Of a DNA stretch of 8,223 nucleotides, positions 1 through 7,869 are shown piece after piece. Position 1 is the first letter of the stretch, and the number at the start of each line of letters is the position of its first letter. Under the pieces are notes generated by a model. That model ran no database searches and was not told where the DNA came from. It saw nothing but the letters and a program-made list of their open reading frames with translations. The stretch comes from Alphaproteobacteria bacterium (GTDB lineage Bacteria > Pseudomonadota > Alphaproteobacteria > Sphingomonadales > Sphingomonadaceae), in contig JAHJWA010000374.1 of NCBI GenBank assembly GCA_018828205.1, forward strand, positions 1 to 8,223, in the 5' to 3' direction. Both the position numbers and the translations under genes were made by a program.

Positions 1-395
1 AGCGCGGCAATGCGCTGGCCAATGTGCGCGCCAATCTCGACCGCCAGGCCCGGCAATACGGCGCCGAGGTGATCGACGTGAAGATCAAGCGCACCGATCT
101 GCCCGATGGTGCACCGCTCAATTCGGCCTTCCGGCGGATGGAATCGGATCGCGAGCGCGAAGCGCGCACGATCCGGGCGCAGGGCGAGCGCGACGCGCGG
201 ATCATCCGCGCCGAGGCGGATGCGGATTCGGCGAGGATCTATGCCGACAGTTTCGGCAAGGATCCCTCGTTCTACGATTTCTACCGCGCAATGCAGAGCT
301 ACGACACCACCTTCTCCGCCCAGAACGGCAACGAGAGCAGCATCATTCTCTCGCCCGACAATGAGTATCTGAGGCAGTTCCGCGGACAGCGTTGA
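1..395 (+). CDS. hflC: HflC, C-terminal part (modulator of FtsH protease; 5' end outside window)
   Basis: The reading frame is open from the left edge (first full codon at 3) to TGA at 393-395, so only about 130 C-terminal residues are seen. They match the end of HflC, an SPFH/band-7 protein of the inner membrane. With HflK it forms a large periplasmic-side assembly around the FtsH protease and tunes its degradation of membrane proteins. Diagnostic stretches are VIDVKIKRTDLPDG, the long charged helix with FRRMESDREREARTIRAQGE and repeated ARIIRAEADADSARIYA, and the terminal FGKDPSFYDFYRAMQSYD, all typical of HflC. The charged helix is the coiled-coil segment of the family. A GTG at 24 is an internal Val codon, not the start. 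hflK is expected just upstream, off the window. The Deg protease gene follows after 137 bases, a common alphaproteobacterial order, so read-through from hflKC into it is plausible. Family identity is clear; the start cannot be judged. Confidence 0.95.
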   Translation, partial: RGNALANVRANLDRQARQYGAEVIDVKIKRTDLPDGAPLNSAFRRMESDREREARTIRAQGERDARIIRAEADADSARIYADSFGKDPSFYDFYRAMQSYDTTFSAQNGNESSIILSPDNEYLRQFRGQR

Positions 396-408
396 TCGTT
401 CGTCGAGC

Positions 409-434
409 GGAACCTTCGGCGTTCAATGGCGGTT
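409..434 (+). promoter_or_regulatory. Candidate ECF/EcfG-type stress promoter for the Deg protease gene
   Basis: GGAAC at 409-413 and GGTT at 431-434 are separated by 17 bases. The alphaproteobacterial general stress sigma factor EcfG recognises roughly GGAAC-N16/17-CGTT, so the match is complete except for the first base of the -10 box. RpoE-type ECF factors also use GGAAC as -35. Transcription would start near 440, giving a leader of about 90 bases before the protease start at 533. This fits regulation of an envelope-stress protease, but the site is read by eye only. Confidence 0.5.
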
Positions 435-467
435 CAGCGGGCGAGGGTTGAAACGAGCCGAGCCCCT

Positions 468-532
468 ATGATGGCGCATGCCGGCACCGGATATTCGGGG
501 CAGGCGCGCCCTGTGAAAAGGAACGAGAGGAC

Positions 533-536
<4 letters not shown>
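468..536 (+). CDS. Possible 22-codon leader ORF overlapping the protease start
   Basis: An ATG-ATG pair at 468-473 opens a 22-codon frame encoding MMAHAGTGYSGQARPVKRNE plus two more residues, ending with TGA at 534-536. The stop overlaps the GTG start of the protease gene (533-535) in a GTGA arrangement, the geometry often seen for translational coupling. It lies wholly inside the predicted stress-promoter leader. No good Shine-Dalgarno sequence precedes it and the peptide matches nothing I recognise, so chance is quite possible in GC-rich DNA. It is listed because of its position, not because of coding evidence. Confidence 0.2.
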
Positions 537-2071
<1,535 letters not shown>

Positions 2072-2099
2072 GGCGTACCGCCCAGCTGCGGAACAAAGA

Positions 2100-2135
2100 A
2101 AAGGGGAGCTCCACCGCCGGGTGGGGCTCCCCTTT
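2100..2135. terminator. Bidirectional rho-independent terminator between convergent genes
   Basis: AAAGGGGAGC (2100-2109) pairs perfectly with GCTCCCCTTT (2126-2135). A T-G wobble and a further CCAC/GTGG stem follow, giving about 15 paired positions around a 6-base loop (2115-2120). It begins 29 bases after the protease stop and lies 32 bases beyond the stop of the converging penicillin-binding protein gene. Read on the - strand the stem is followed by TTTTCTTTGTTC, a good U-tract. On the + strand the tract is weaker (TTTCTCGTTT). It should therefore stop transcription from both sides, best from the right. Confidence 0.88.
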
Positions 2136-2167
2136 CTCGTTTGGCTGAAGCAGCGCCTTCGCGAGCC

Positions 2168-4411
2168 TCAATATTCGATCGGCGGCCTGCTCGGCGGGCG
2201 GGGCTGGCGTTGCTGCTGCGGCGGCGCCTGCTGCTCGTTCTCGCCCGTAGCGCGGCGGAGGAAATCATCGCTCGCCGCCGCCGGATCGTCGGGCGCTGGT
2301 TCACCCGGGAGCGGTTGCCCGCCCGGGCGCCGCGGCGGCTGGCCGGGCTGGCGGGGACGGTCGCCCTCGCCCGCGCCCGGGCCGACTCCGGGCTGCTCGG
2401 GATAGGGGAAGTAATCCTCCCCCTCGTTCTGCGGCCGCCCGGGCTCGATCAGATTGCCCTGCTCGTCGATGAAATAATACTCGTCGGGATCGCCGAACAT
2501 CTGCTCGTCGTCGGGCTCGAGCTGCCATTCGGGGAGCTGCAGATCGGTGTCGAACTCCTCTTCCGGGCGATCCTTGACCGCATAGCGCATATAGGCGGCA
2601 AAGGCCTGCGCCGGCGCGCGTCCGCCCTGCAGGCTGGCGACGCGGGCGTTGTCGTCGCGCCCCATCCAGACCCCGGTGGTGATCCCGCTCGAGAAGCCGA
2701 CGAAATAGCCGTCCTTGTTCGAATTGGTGGTCCCGGTCTTGCCCGCCACCGGTCGCCCGATCTGCGCCGCGCGGCCGGTGCCGGTGTTGACCGCGGTCTG
2801 GAGCAGGTCGGTGATCCCGGCAGCGACATGATCGGGCACCAGCTGCACCTCGCGCGCGCGTTCGTGCTGGTAGAGCAGTTCGCCGTCGCCGGTGGTCACC
2901 TTGAGGATGCCATAGGGTTCGACCGAACGGCCGCCTTCGCCCACCGCCGCGAAGGCGCGGGTCATGTCGATCAGCCGCACCTCGGAGGTACCCAGCACCA
3001 TCGAGGGATAGGTCGAGATCGGCGTGGTGATGCCGAAGCGCCGCGCCATGCTGGCGACCGTGCCGAAGCCGACCTCATTGCCGAGCTGCGCCGCGACGGT
3101 GTTCTTCGAATAGGCGAAGGCGGTGCGCAGATCGATCGCGCCCGCATAGCTGCCGCCCGAATTGCGCGGGCTCCAGCCGTCGATCGTCACCGGGCCGTCG
3201 ACCACGCGGTCCTCGGGCGTGTAACCCGCCTCCAGCGCGGCGAGATAGACGAACAGCTTCCACGAGGAGCCGGGCTGGCGCATCGCGTCGGTGGCGCGGT
3301 TGTAATTGGTCTGGACGTAATCGGTCCCGCCGACCAGCGCGAGCACCGCGCCGTCGCGGTCGAGGCTGACCAGCGCCCCTTGCGCGCCCTCGGGGGTGTT
3401 GGCCTGGATCGAGGCGGTCGCCGCGCGCTGCATCCCGGTGTCGAGCGTGGTCCAGACCTCGATCGGCTCGAAGGTCTCGGGAAGCAGCAGATCGAGCTGC
3501 GGCAGCGCCCAGTCGGTGAAATAGCGCACCGAATTCTGCCCGGTCTCCTCCTTGAGATTGACCGCGGAGATGTCGACCGAGGCCTGGCTGGCGCTGATCC
3601 GGCCCTGTTCGCGCATCAGCCGCAGCACCACGCTGGCGCGGTCGACCGCGGCGTTGACGTCGGCGGTGGGCGAATAGCGGCTCGGCGCCTTGACCAGCCC
3701 GGCGATGATCGCCGCCTCGGCGGTCGAGAGATCGGTCGCGGGATGGCTGAAGAATTTGCGCGAGGCCGAATCCACGCCATAGGCGCCGCCGCCGAAATAG
3801 ACCTTGTTGAGATAGAGCTCGAGGATCTGTTCCTTGGTGAACTTGGTCTCGAGCGCCAGCGCCAGCACGCCCTCGCGCAGCTTGCGGTCGATGGTGCGGT
3901 TGGAATTGAGGAAAACGTTCCGCGCGAGCTGCTGGGTGATGGTCGAGGTCGCCGCGACGCGCCCGTCACCCGTCGCCGCGACCCAGAGCGCGCGCGCCAG
4001 CCCGATCGGATCGACCCCGAAATGCGACTGGAAGCGCCGGTCCTCGACCGAGATCATCGCATCCTTCATGACCTGCGGGATCTCGTTCGAGCTCAGCCAC
4101 TGGCCGTAGCTGGGGCCGAGCTCGACGATCTCGCTGCCGTCGCGCGCGCGCACCACGATGGTCTGCCCCACCTGCGTCGCCTGGAGCTGGTAGAACGATG
4201 GCAGCGAGCGCGCCGCGAAGGCCACCGCCAGCCCGACGAACAGCAGTCCGAGCAGCGCCAGCGCCAGACCCCACAGGCTCAGTCGGCGCAGCCACAGCCG
4301 CCAGCCGCGGCGCCCGCGCTGTTCGCTGGCGCTGCGCTTGGCAGCCGCGGCCGTGCTCGCGCTGCGGCGGCTGCCCCGCTGGTTGCTGTCGTTCTGTTTG
4401 CGTCCCGCCAA
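2168..4411 (-). CDS. Bifunctional class A penicillin-binding protein (PBP1A-type transglycosylase/transpeptidase)
   Basis: This 747-residue inner-membrane enzyme polymerises lipid II into glycan strands and cross-links the peptides. Residues 1-43 are a basic, Ala/Ser/Arg-rich cytoplasmic tail and 44-67 a single membrane anchor. The GT51 domain (about 85-265) has the catalytic motif EDRRFQSHFG (123-132, Glu123), STITQQLARN (156-165), RKLRE (176-180, Glu180) and ELYLNKVYFG (198-207). The transpeptidase domain (about 315-610) has SxxK at 382-385 (Ser382 nucleophile), SKN at 435-437 and KTGT at 558-561. All active-site motifs are intact. The linker between the domains is only about 50 residues, so the OB-like insertion of E. 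coli PBP1A appears absent. From 657 on lies a Pro/Gln/Gly-rich tail. The start is TTG: an in-frame TGA sits only three codons upstream, and no ATG occurs before residue 115, beyond the membrane anchor. No clear Shine-Dalgarno sequence precedes it. The PBP1A-type call is firm; the exact paralogue is not, so no symbol is given. Confidence 0.95.
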   Translation of the reverse strand: MAGRKQNDSNQRGSRRSASTAAAAKRSASEQRGRRGWRLWLRRLSLWGLALALLGLLFVGLAVAFAARSLPSFYQLQATQVGQTIVVRARDGSEIVELGPSYGQWLSSNEIPQVMKDAMISVEDRRFQSHFGVDPIGLARALWVAATGDGRVAATSTITQQLARNVFLNSNRTIDRKLREGVLALALETKFTKEQILELYLNKVYFGGGAYGVDSASRKFFSHPATDLSTAEAAIIAGLVKAPSRYSPTADVNAAVDRASVVLRLMREQGRISASQASVDISAVNLKEETGQNSVRYFTDWALPQLDLLLPETFEPIEVWTTLDTGMQRAATASIQANTPEGAQGALVSLDRDGAVLALVGGTDYVQTNYNRATDAMRQPGSSWKLFVYLAALEAGYTPEDRVVDGPVTIDGWSPRNSGGSYAGAIDLRTAFAYSKNTVAAQLGNEVGFGTVASMARRFGITTPISTYPSMVLGTSEVRLIDMTRAFAAVGEGGRSVEPYGILKVTTGDGELLYQHERAREVQLVPDHVAAGITDLLQTAVNTGTGRAAQIGRPVAGKTGTTNSNKDGYFVGFSSGITTGVWMGRDDNARVASLQGGRAPAQAFAAYMRYAVKDRPEEEFDTDLQLPEWQLEPDDEQMFGDPDEYYFIDEQGNLIEPGRPQNEGEDYFPYPEQPGVGPGAGEGDRPRQPGQPPRRPGGQPLPGEPAPDDPAAASDDFLRRATGENEQQAPPQQQRQPRPPSRPPIEY

Positions 4412-4420
4412 TTCACGTCA

Positions 4421-4437
4421 CCCGATCACTGATCCGG
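4421..4437. promoter_or_regulatory. Near-palindromic dyad in the leader of the penicillin-binding protein gene
   Basis: CCCGATCACTGATCCGG is a dyad centred on 4429. GATCA and TGATC pair perfectly, and the outer CC/GG pair after one mismatch. It lies between the candidate -10 box and the TTG start of the penicillin-binding protein gene, around the expected transcription start. That position would suit an operator, but short GATC-containing palindromes also arise by chance. Confidence 0.25.
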
Positions 4438-4441
4438 GCGT

Positions 4442-4470
4442 TGCATAGGGCAGTTGTAACCATGCGTGAA
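4442..4470 (-). promoter_or_regulatory. Candidate housekeeping promoter for the penicillin-binding protein gene
   Basis: On the - strand TTCACG (4470-4465) and TATGCA (4447-4442) are 17 bases apart, a loose fit to the sigma-70 pattern (TTGACA, TATAAT). Transcription would start near 4435, leaving a leader of about 24 bases before the TTG start at 4411. The 99-base gap after msrB is the largest within this - strand gene run, so a separate promoter here is reasonable. The motif match is weak. Confidence 0.3.
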
Positions 4471-4510
4471 CGGGGAACCCGCGCGCCATCCCCCGGCGGC
4501 CTGCAGCAGG

Positions 4511-4918
4511 TCAGGCGTCGCCGTCCTCGGGCGCGAAATCGAGCGCCGCGCTGTTGATGCAATAGCGCAGGCCGGTCTCGCCGGGTCCGTCGGGAAAGAC
4601 GTGGCCCAAATGGCCTTCGCATTTGGAACAGACCACCTCGGTGCGGATCATGCCCATGCTGACATCGCGGTTCTCTTCGACCACGTCTTCGTCTGCCGGG
4701 GCGGTGAAGCTGGGCCAGCCCGAACCGCTGTCGTATTTGTGGCTGCTGTCGAACACGCGCTGGCCGCAGGCGGCGCAGAGATATTCGCCGGCCTGCTTAT
4801 TCTTGTCGTATTTGCCGGTGAAGGCGCGCTCGGTGCCGCCTTCGCGCAGCACATGATATTGTTCGGGGGTCAGCTTCTCGCGCCATTCGGCGTCGGGGAT
4901 TGCAAGCTTGTCGGTCAT
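4511..4918 (-). CDS. msrB: Peptide-methionine (R)-S-oxide reductase MsrB, one-cysteine type
   Basis: This 135-residue cytosolic enzyme reduces the R-diastereomer of methionine sulfoxide in proteins and so repairs oxidative damage. The fold signatures are all present: EQYHVLREGGTERAFTGKY (19-37), the zinc pairs CAAC (48-51) and CSKC (97-100), SGWPSF (66-71), GHLGHVFPDGP (102-112) and RYCINSAAL (118-126) with catalytic Cys120. The resolving cysteine that E. coli MsrB has in KYDSGCGWPSF is Ser66 here. The only other cysteines are the four zinc ligands. Catalysis therefore probably relies on direct reduction of the sulfenic acid by an external thiol. The ATG at 4918 is chosen because AAGGAG sits 6 bases upstream; a longer frame opening at a TTG (4966) would abut the upstream stop and has no such support. 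The GST gene ends 48 bases upstream on the same strand, so the two are probably co-transcribed. Confidence 0.96.
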   Translation of the reverse strand: MTDKLAIPDAEWREKLTPEQYHVLREGGTERAFTGKYDKNKQAGEYLCAACGQRVFDSSHKYDSGSGWPSFTAPADEDVVEENRDVSMGMIRTEVVCSKCEGHLGHVFPDGPGETGLRYCINSAALDFAPEDGDA

Positions 4919-4924
4919 AGCGGT

Positions 4925-4930
4925 CTCCTT
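4925..4930 (-). promoter_or_regulatory. Ribosome binding site that fixes the msrB start
   Basis: On the - strand AAGGAG (4930-4925) is followed by 6 bases and then the ATG at 4918-4916. This is a near-ideal Shine-Dalgarno sequence and decides against the 16-residue longer reading frame. Confidence 0.85.
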
Positions 4931-4946
4931 CGCCCCCGATATGGTG

Positions 4947-4965
4947 TGGAACCCGGCAAGTTCCA
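4947..4965 (-). repeat. Small intercistronic hairpin between the GST and msrB genes
   Basis: TGGAAC (4947-4952) and GTTCCA (4960-4965) form a perfect 6-bp inverted repeat with a 7-base spacer. On the - strand transcript it begins two bases after the GST stop codon and ends upstream of the msrB ribosome binding site. No U-tract follows, so it is unlikely to be a full terminator. It might act in RNA processing or stability, or be chance. Confidence 0.35.
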
Positions 4966-4966
4966 A

Positions 4967-5638
4967 TCAGACATCGACCAGCGCGTAATGCGACGGGGGG
5001 TGGATGCCATCCATCTTCTCGCCCAGCAGCGGGCGGAAGCTGGGGCGGCTCTTGACCACCGAATACCAGCCGCGGGTCTGCTCGTGGCCCGACCAGTCGA
5101 TCCCGCCGAGATAATCCGCCACCGAGATCTGCGCCGCGGCGGCGAGATCGGCGAGGCTCATGGTCGAACCGGCGATCCAGCTGCGGGTGTCGACCAGCCA
5201 GTCGATGTAGTCGAGATGGCCGTGCGCCAGCTTCATCGCCTCGCGCAGCACCCGCCCGTCGGGCGGCTGACGCAGCACCAGCCGTTTGTGGACCTTTTCG
5301 TGGAACAGCGGCGCGATCACGTCGCCGAAGAAATTCTCGTCCATCAGCGCGATCAGCCGGCGGATCTCGGCGCGGTAGATCGCGGTGCCCCCGAGCAGGG
5401 GGCTGCGCTCCACGGTCTCGTCGAGATATTCGCAGATCGCCCGGCTGTCGCTGATCGCGAGATTGCGCGCCTTGTCGTGGAGCACGGGAACGCGCCCCGC
5501 GGCGTTGAGCGCGATCAGCTCGTCGCTGGCCTCCCAGGGCAGCTGGCGGACGAGTTCATAGGCGACGCTCTTCTCCCCCAGCACAAGGCGAACCTTGCGG
5601 CTGAAGGGACAGAGGGGGAATTGGTGCAATTGCCACAT
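4967..5638 (-). CDS. Glutathione S-transferase family protein, cysteine-type active site
   Basis: The 223-residue protein has a thioredoxin-like N-terminal domain (about 1-78) and an all-helical C-terminal domain (about 88-210). FPLCPFSRKVR (7-17) places Cys10 where beta/omega-type GSTs have their catalytic cysteine, which implies thiol transfer or deglutathionylation rather than classical tyrosine/serine-type conjugation. RVPVLHD (49-55) holds the conserved cis-proline loop, and ISDSRAICEYLDE (62-74) is the segment that contacts the gamma-glutamyl part of glutathione. SLADLAAAAQ (161-170) is the helix N-cap motif of the GST fold. The ATG at 5638 is the only good start; just upstream reads GCTTCCCACC, not a clear Shine-Dalgarno sequence. 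Another ATG at 5654 is out of frame. It lies 48 bases upstream of msrB and 69 bases downstream of a secreted hypothetical protein, all on one strand. Fold and active-site class are secure; the substrate is unknown. Confidence 0.93.
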   Translation of the reverse strand: MWQLHQFPLCPFSRKVRLVLGEKSVAYELVRQLPWEASDELIALNAAGRVPVLHDKARNLAISDSRAICEYLDETVERSPLLGGTAIYRAEIRRLIALMDENFFGDVIAPLFHEKVHKRLVLRQPPDGRVLREAMKLAHGHLDYIDWLVDTRSWIAGSTMSLADLAAAAQISVADYLGGIDWSGHEQTRGWYSVVKSRPSFRPLLGEKMDGIHPPSHYALVDV

Positions 5639-5707
5639 GGTGGGAAGCGTCCATGGAGCATGGGCGGGATGATTGCCAGCCTTGCCGGTGCAAGTTTACG
5701 CTGCGGA

Positions 5708-6163
5708 TCAGCGCGTTGGCGCGGGCGTTTCGGGCGGCAGCGCGGTTTCGAGCTGGTCGGCCATGTCGCGCAGCGCCGGGACCAGCGCGGCGAGACCGCC
5801 CGAAAGCCCCGCCATCCGGTCCATCGCCTGCGGCAGGCGCTCCTCGATGGTGCGCGACAGATCGTCGCTGCGCGGCGCCATCCGGCGCAAGGTCAGGTCG
5901 GGATCGACTTGTCCCGCGGGCTCGCCCGCCGCCTCGGCGAGGGGTTCGACGATCGGCGCAAGCGGGATATCGAGCGCGATCTCGGTCAGCGCCGCGAGCG
6001 TCGCGGCCAGCTGCGCCTGGCGGGCGGAATCGGACAGGCTCTGCGCGATGCGGTCGAGGGTCTCGGTTTCGGCAGCCGGTGCGTGGTCCACCTCCTGCGC
6101 CAGCGCGGGCGCGGCGAGCAGCGCGAACGGGAGGGCGGTCGTGGCCAGGATGATGCGGCGCAT
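5708..6163 (-). CDS. Predicted exported hypothetical protein (151 aa)
   Basis: I do not recognise a named family. The ATG at 6163 begins a clear Sec signal peptide: MRR, hydrophobic 4-19, and APALA-QE giving cleavage after residue 22. The mature part of about 129 residues has no cysteine and is mostly Ala/Leu/Glu-rich and probably helical. A central proline-containing stretch, LDIPLAPIVEPLAEAAGEPA (64-83), resembles a bend between two helical halves. The second half contains DDLSRTIEERLPQAMDRM (100-117), then LVPALRDMADQLETALP, amphipathic and possibly coiled. The C-terminus is Pro/Thr-rich. AAAAGG lies about 11 bases before the ATG, a weak and distant ribosome binding site. The frame stays open far upstream, but the signal peptide marks the true start. 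It is likely periplasmic or envelope-associated. It sits between another exported hypothetical protein (74 bases upstream) and the GST gene (69 bases downstream), all on one strand. Confidence 0.75.
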   Translation of the reverse strand: MRRIILATTALPFALLAAPALAQEVDHAPAAETETLDRIAQSLSDSARQAQLAATLAALTEIALDIPLAPIVEPLAEAAGEPAGQVDPDLTLRRMAPRSDDLSRTIEERLPQAMDRMAGLSGGLAALVPALRDMADQLETALPPETPAPTR

Positions 6164-6237
6164 GCGAATCGTAACCTTTTCAGCTGGGAGCGGGCGGCAA
6201 CCTGGCCGGCGAGCCCTGAACCGGCGCTGACTTCGCG

Positions 6238-6603
6238 TCAGAGGCCCGAGGCTTCGAGCAGCATCAGGCAGGGCGGCATGGCGCGGTCGAGCGCACCCTC
6301 CTCCTGCGCCAGCCGTGCGGCTTCCGCGGAAAGCAATCGCGCCACGCCGTCGCGGTCGATCCCGGTCTCGTCGATCAGCCGCGCCGCGGTGCGCACGAAG
6401 AACTCGCGCCCACGTTCGCCCAGCGCCGGATATTCCAGCGCCTCGGTATCGCCCGCGGCCTGGGCCTGCGCAACCAGTGCGAAGGCCGCGGCGCAGCGCA
6501 GCCCGGACTGTTGTTCGAGCGAGAGCGCCGGTGTCGGCATTGGTGCGGGAGCGCCCGCGGATTGAAGCGCGAGCAGGAGCGTCGCCGAGAGAAGAGCTGT
6601 CAT
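6238..6603 (-). CDS. Small predicted exported hypothetical protein with two cysteines (121 aa)
   Basis: No named family is recognised. The ATG at 6603 begins a short hydrophobic segment, ALLSATLLLALQSAG (3-17), that looks like a signal peptide, although the following Pro/Ala-rich stretch leaves the cleavage site unclear. The rest is helical in appearance: CAAAFALVAQAQAAGD (37-52), REFFVRTAARLIDETGIDRD (66-85), ARLLSAEAARLAQEE (88-102), and MPPCLMLLEAS (109-119) at the end. Cys37 and Cys112 are the only cysteines and could form a disulfide in the periplasm. The pattern, a signal followed by a compact helical domain closed by a C-terminal cysteine, suggests a small periplasmic protein. No clear Shine-Dalgarno sequence precedes the ATG. 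It is the first gene of the - strand run and is divergent from frmA across 103 bases. Confidence 0.75.
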   Translation of the reverse strand: MTALLSATLLLALQSAGAPAPMPTPALSLEQQSGLRCAAAFALVAQAQAAGDTEALEYPALGERGREFFVRTAARLIDETGIDRDGVARLLSAEAARLAQEEGALDRAMPPCLMLLEASGL

Positions 6604-6612
6604 GCGGTGGGT

Positions 6613-6652
6613 GGTAGCCCCCGCAGCCTGAACCGCAAGCTACCGGCTTGCG
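6613..6652. repeat. Two overlapping inverted repeats in the divergent region upstream of frmA
   Basis: CGCAAGC (6634-6640) and GCTTGCG (6646-6652) form a perfect 7-bp inverted repeat with a 5-base spacer. A second pair, GGTAGC (6613-6618) and GCTACC (6639-6644), shares bases with the first, so in RNA only one of the two stems could form. The first dyad overlaps the candidate frmA -35 box. On the - strand transcript the last arm of the second pair lies 10-15 bases before the start codon of the small exported protein. It may be a DNA operator or an RNA switch; both readings are inference. Confidence 0.4.
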
Positions 6653-6676
6653 AGCGCGGCCCCCCTCGCCTAGGCC
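6648..6676 (+). promoter_or_regulatory. Candidate frmA promoter
   Basis: TTGCGA (6648-6653) and TAGGCC (6671-6676) are separated by 17 bases, a partial sigma-70-type match with a poor -10 box. Transcription would start near 6683, about 24 bases before the frmA ATG. The -35 box lies within the right arm of the 7-bp dyad at 6634-6652, so a regulator bound there could block it. Confidence 0.25.
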
Positions 6677-6706
6677 ACGGCACAACCAACGCCCTGGAGA
6701 GCCCCG

Positions 6707-7816
<1,110 letters not shown>

Positions 7817-7854
7817 GCGAGACTACGCTCACAAAACGACACGCAAATAACGAC

Positions 7855-7861
7855 AAGGAGG
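7855..7861 (+). promoter_or_regulatory. Strong ribosome binding site of the VOC gene
   Basis: AAGGAGG at 7855-7861 lies 8 bases before the ATG at 7870. It also decides against the nearer ATG at 7865, which is closer than usual and opens a frame that stops after six codons. Confidence 0.85.
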
Positions 7862-7869
7862 AGAATGCC

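Noticed and set aside
24..395. A separate 123-residue gene starting at GTG 24
   Set aside because: The frame is open to the window edge and continues HflC homology upstream of 24, so this is a truncated view of hflC.
2141..4432. A 763-codon open frame on the + strand opposite the penicillin-binding protein gene
   Set aside because: It mirrors the codon phase of a gene with intact catalytic motifs. GC-rich codon use removes stops from the antisense frame, and its Arg/Ala/Gly-rich translation shows no domain.
4471..4510. A terminator after msrB
   Set aside because: Only a weak 5-bp GGGGA/TCCCC stem with a long loop and no U-tract is visible, too little to call.
4919..4966. A longer msrB beginning at TTG 4966
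   Set aside because: The ATG at 4918 has AAGGAG 6 bases upstream and matches the usual MsrB N-terminus. The extra 16 residues would encode the intercistronic region.
4466..6565. A 699-codon open frame on the + strand across msrB, GST and the two hypothetical genes
   Set aside because: It is an antisense shadow of several well-supported genes, with low-complexity composition and no recognisable motif.
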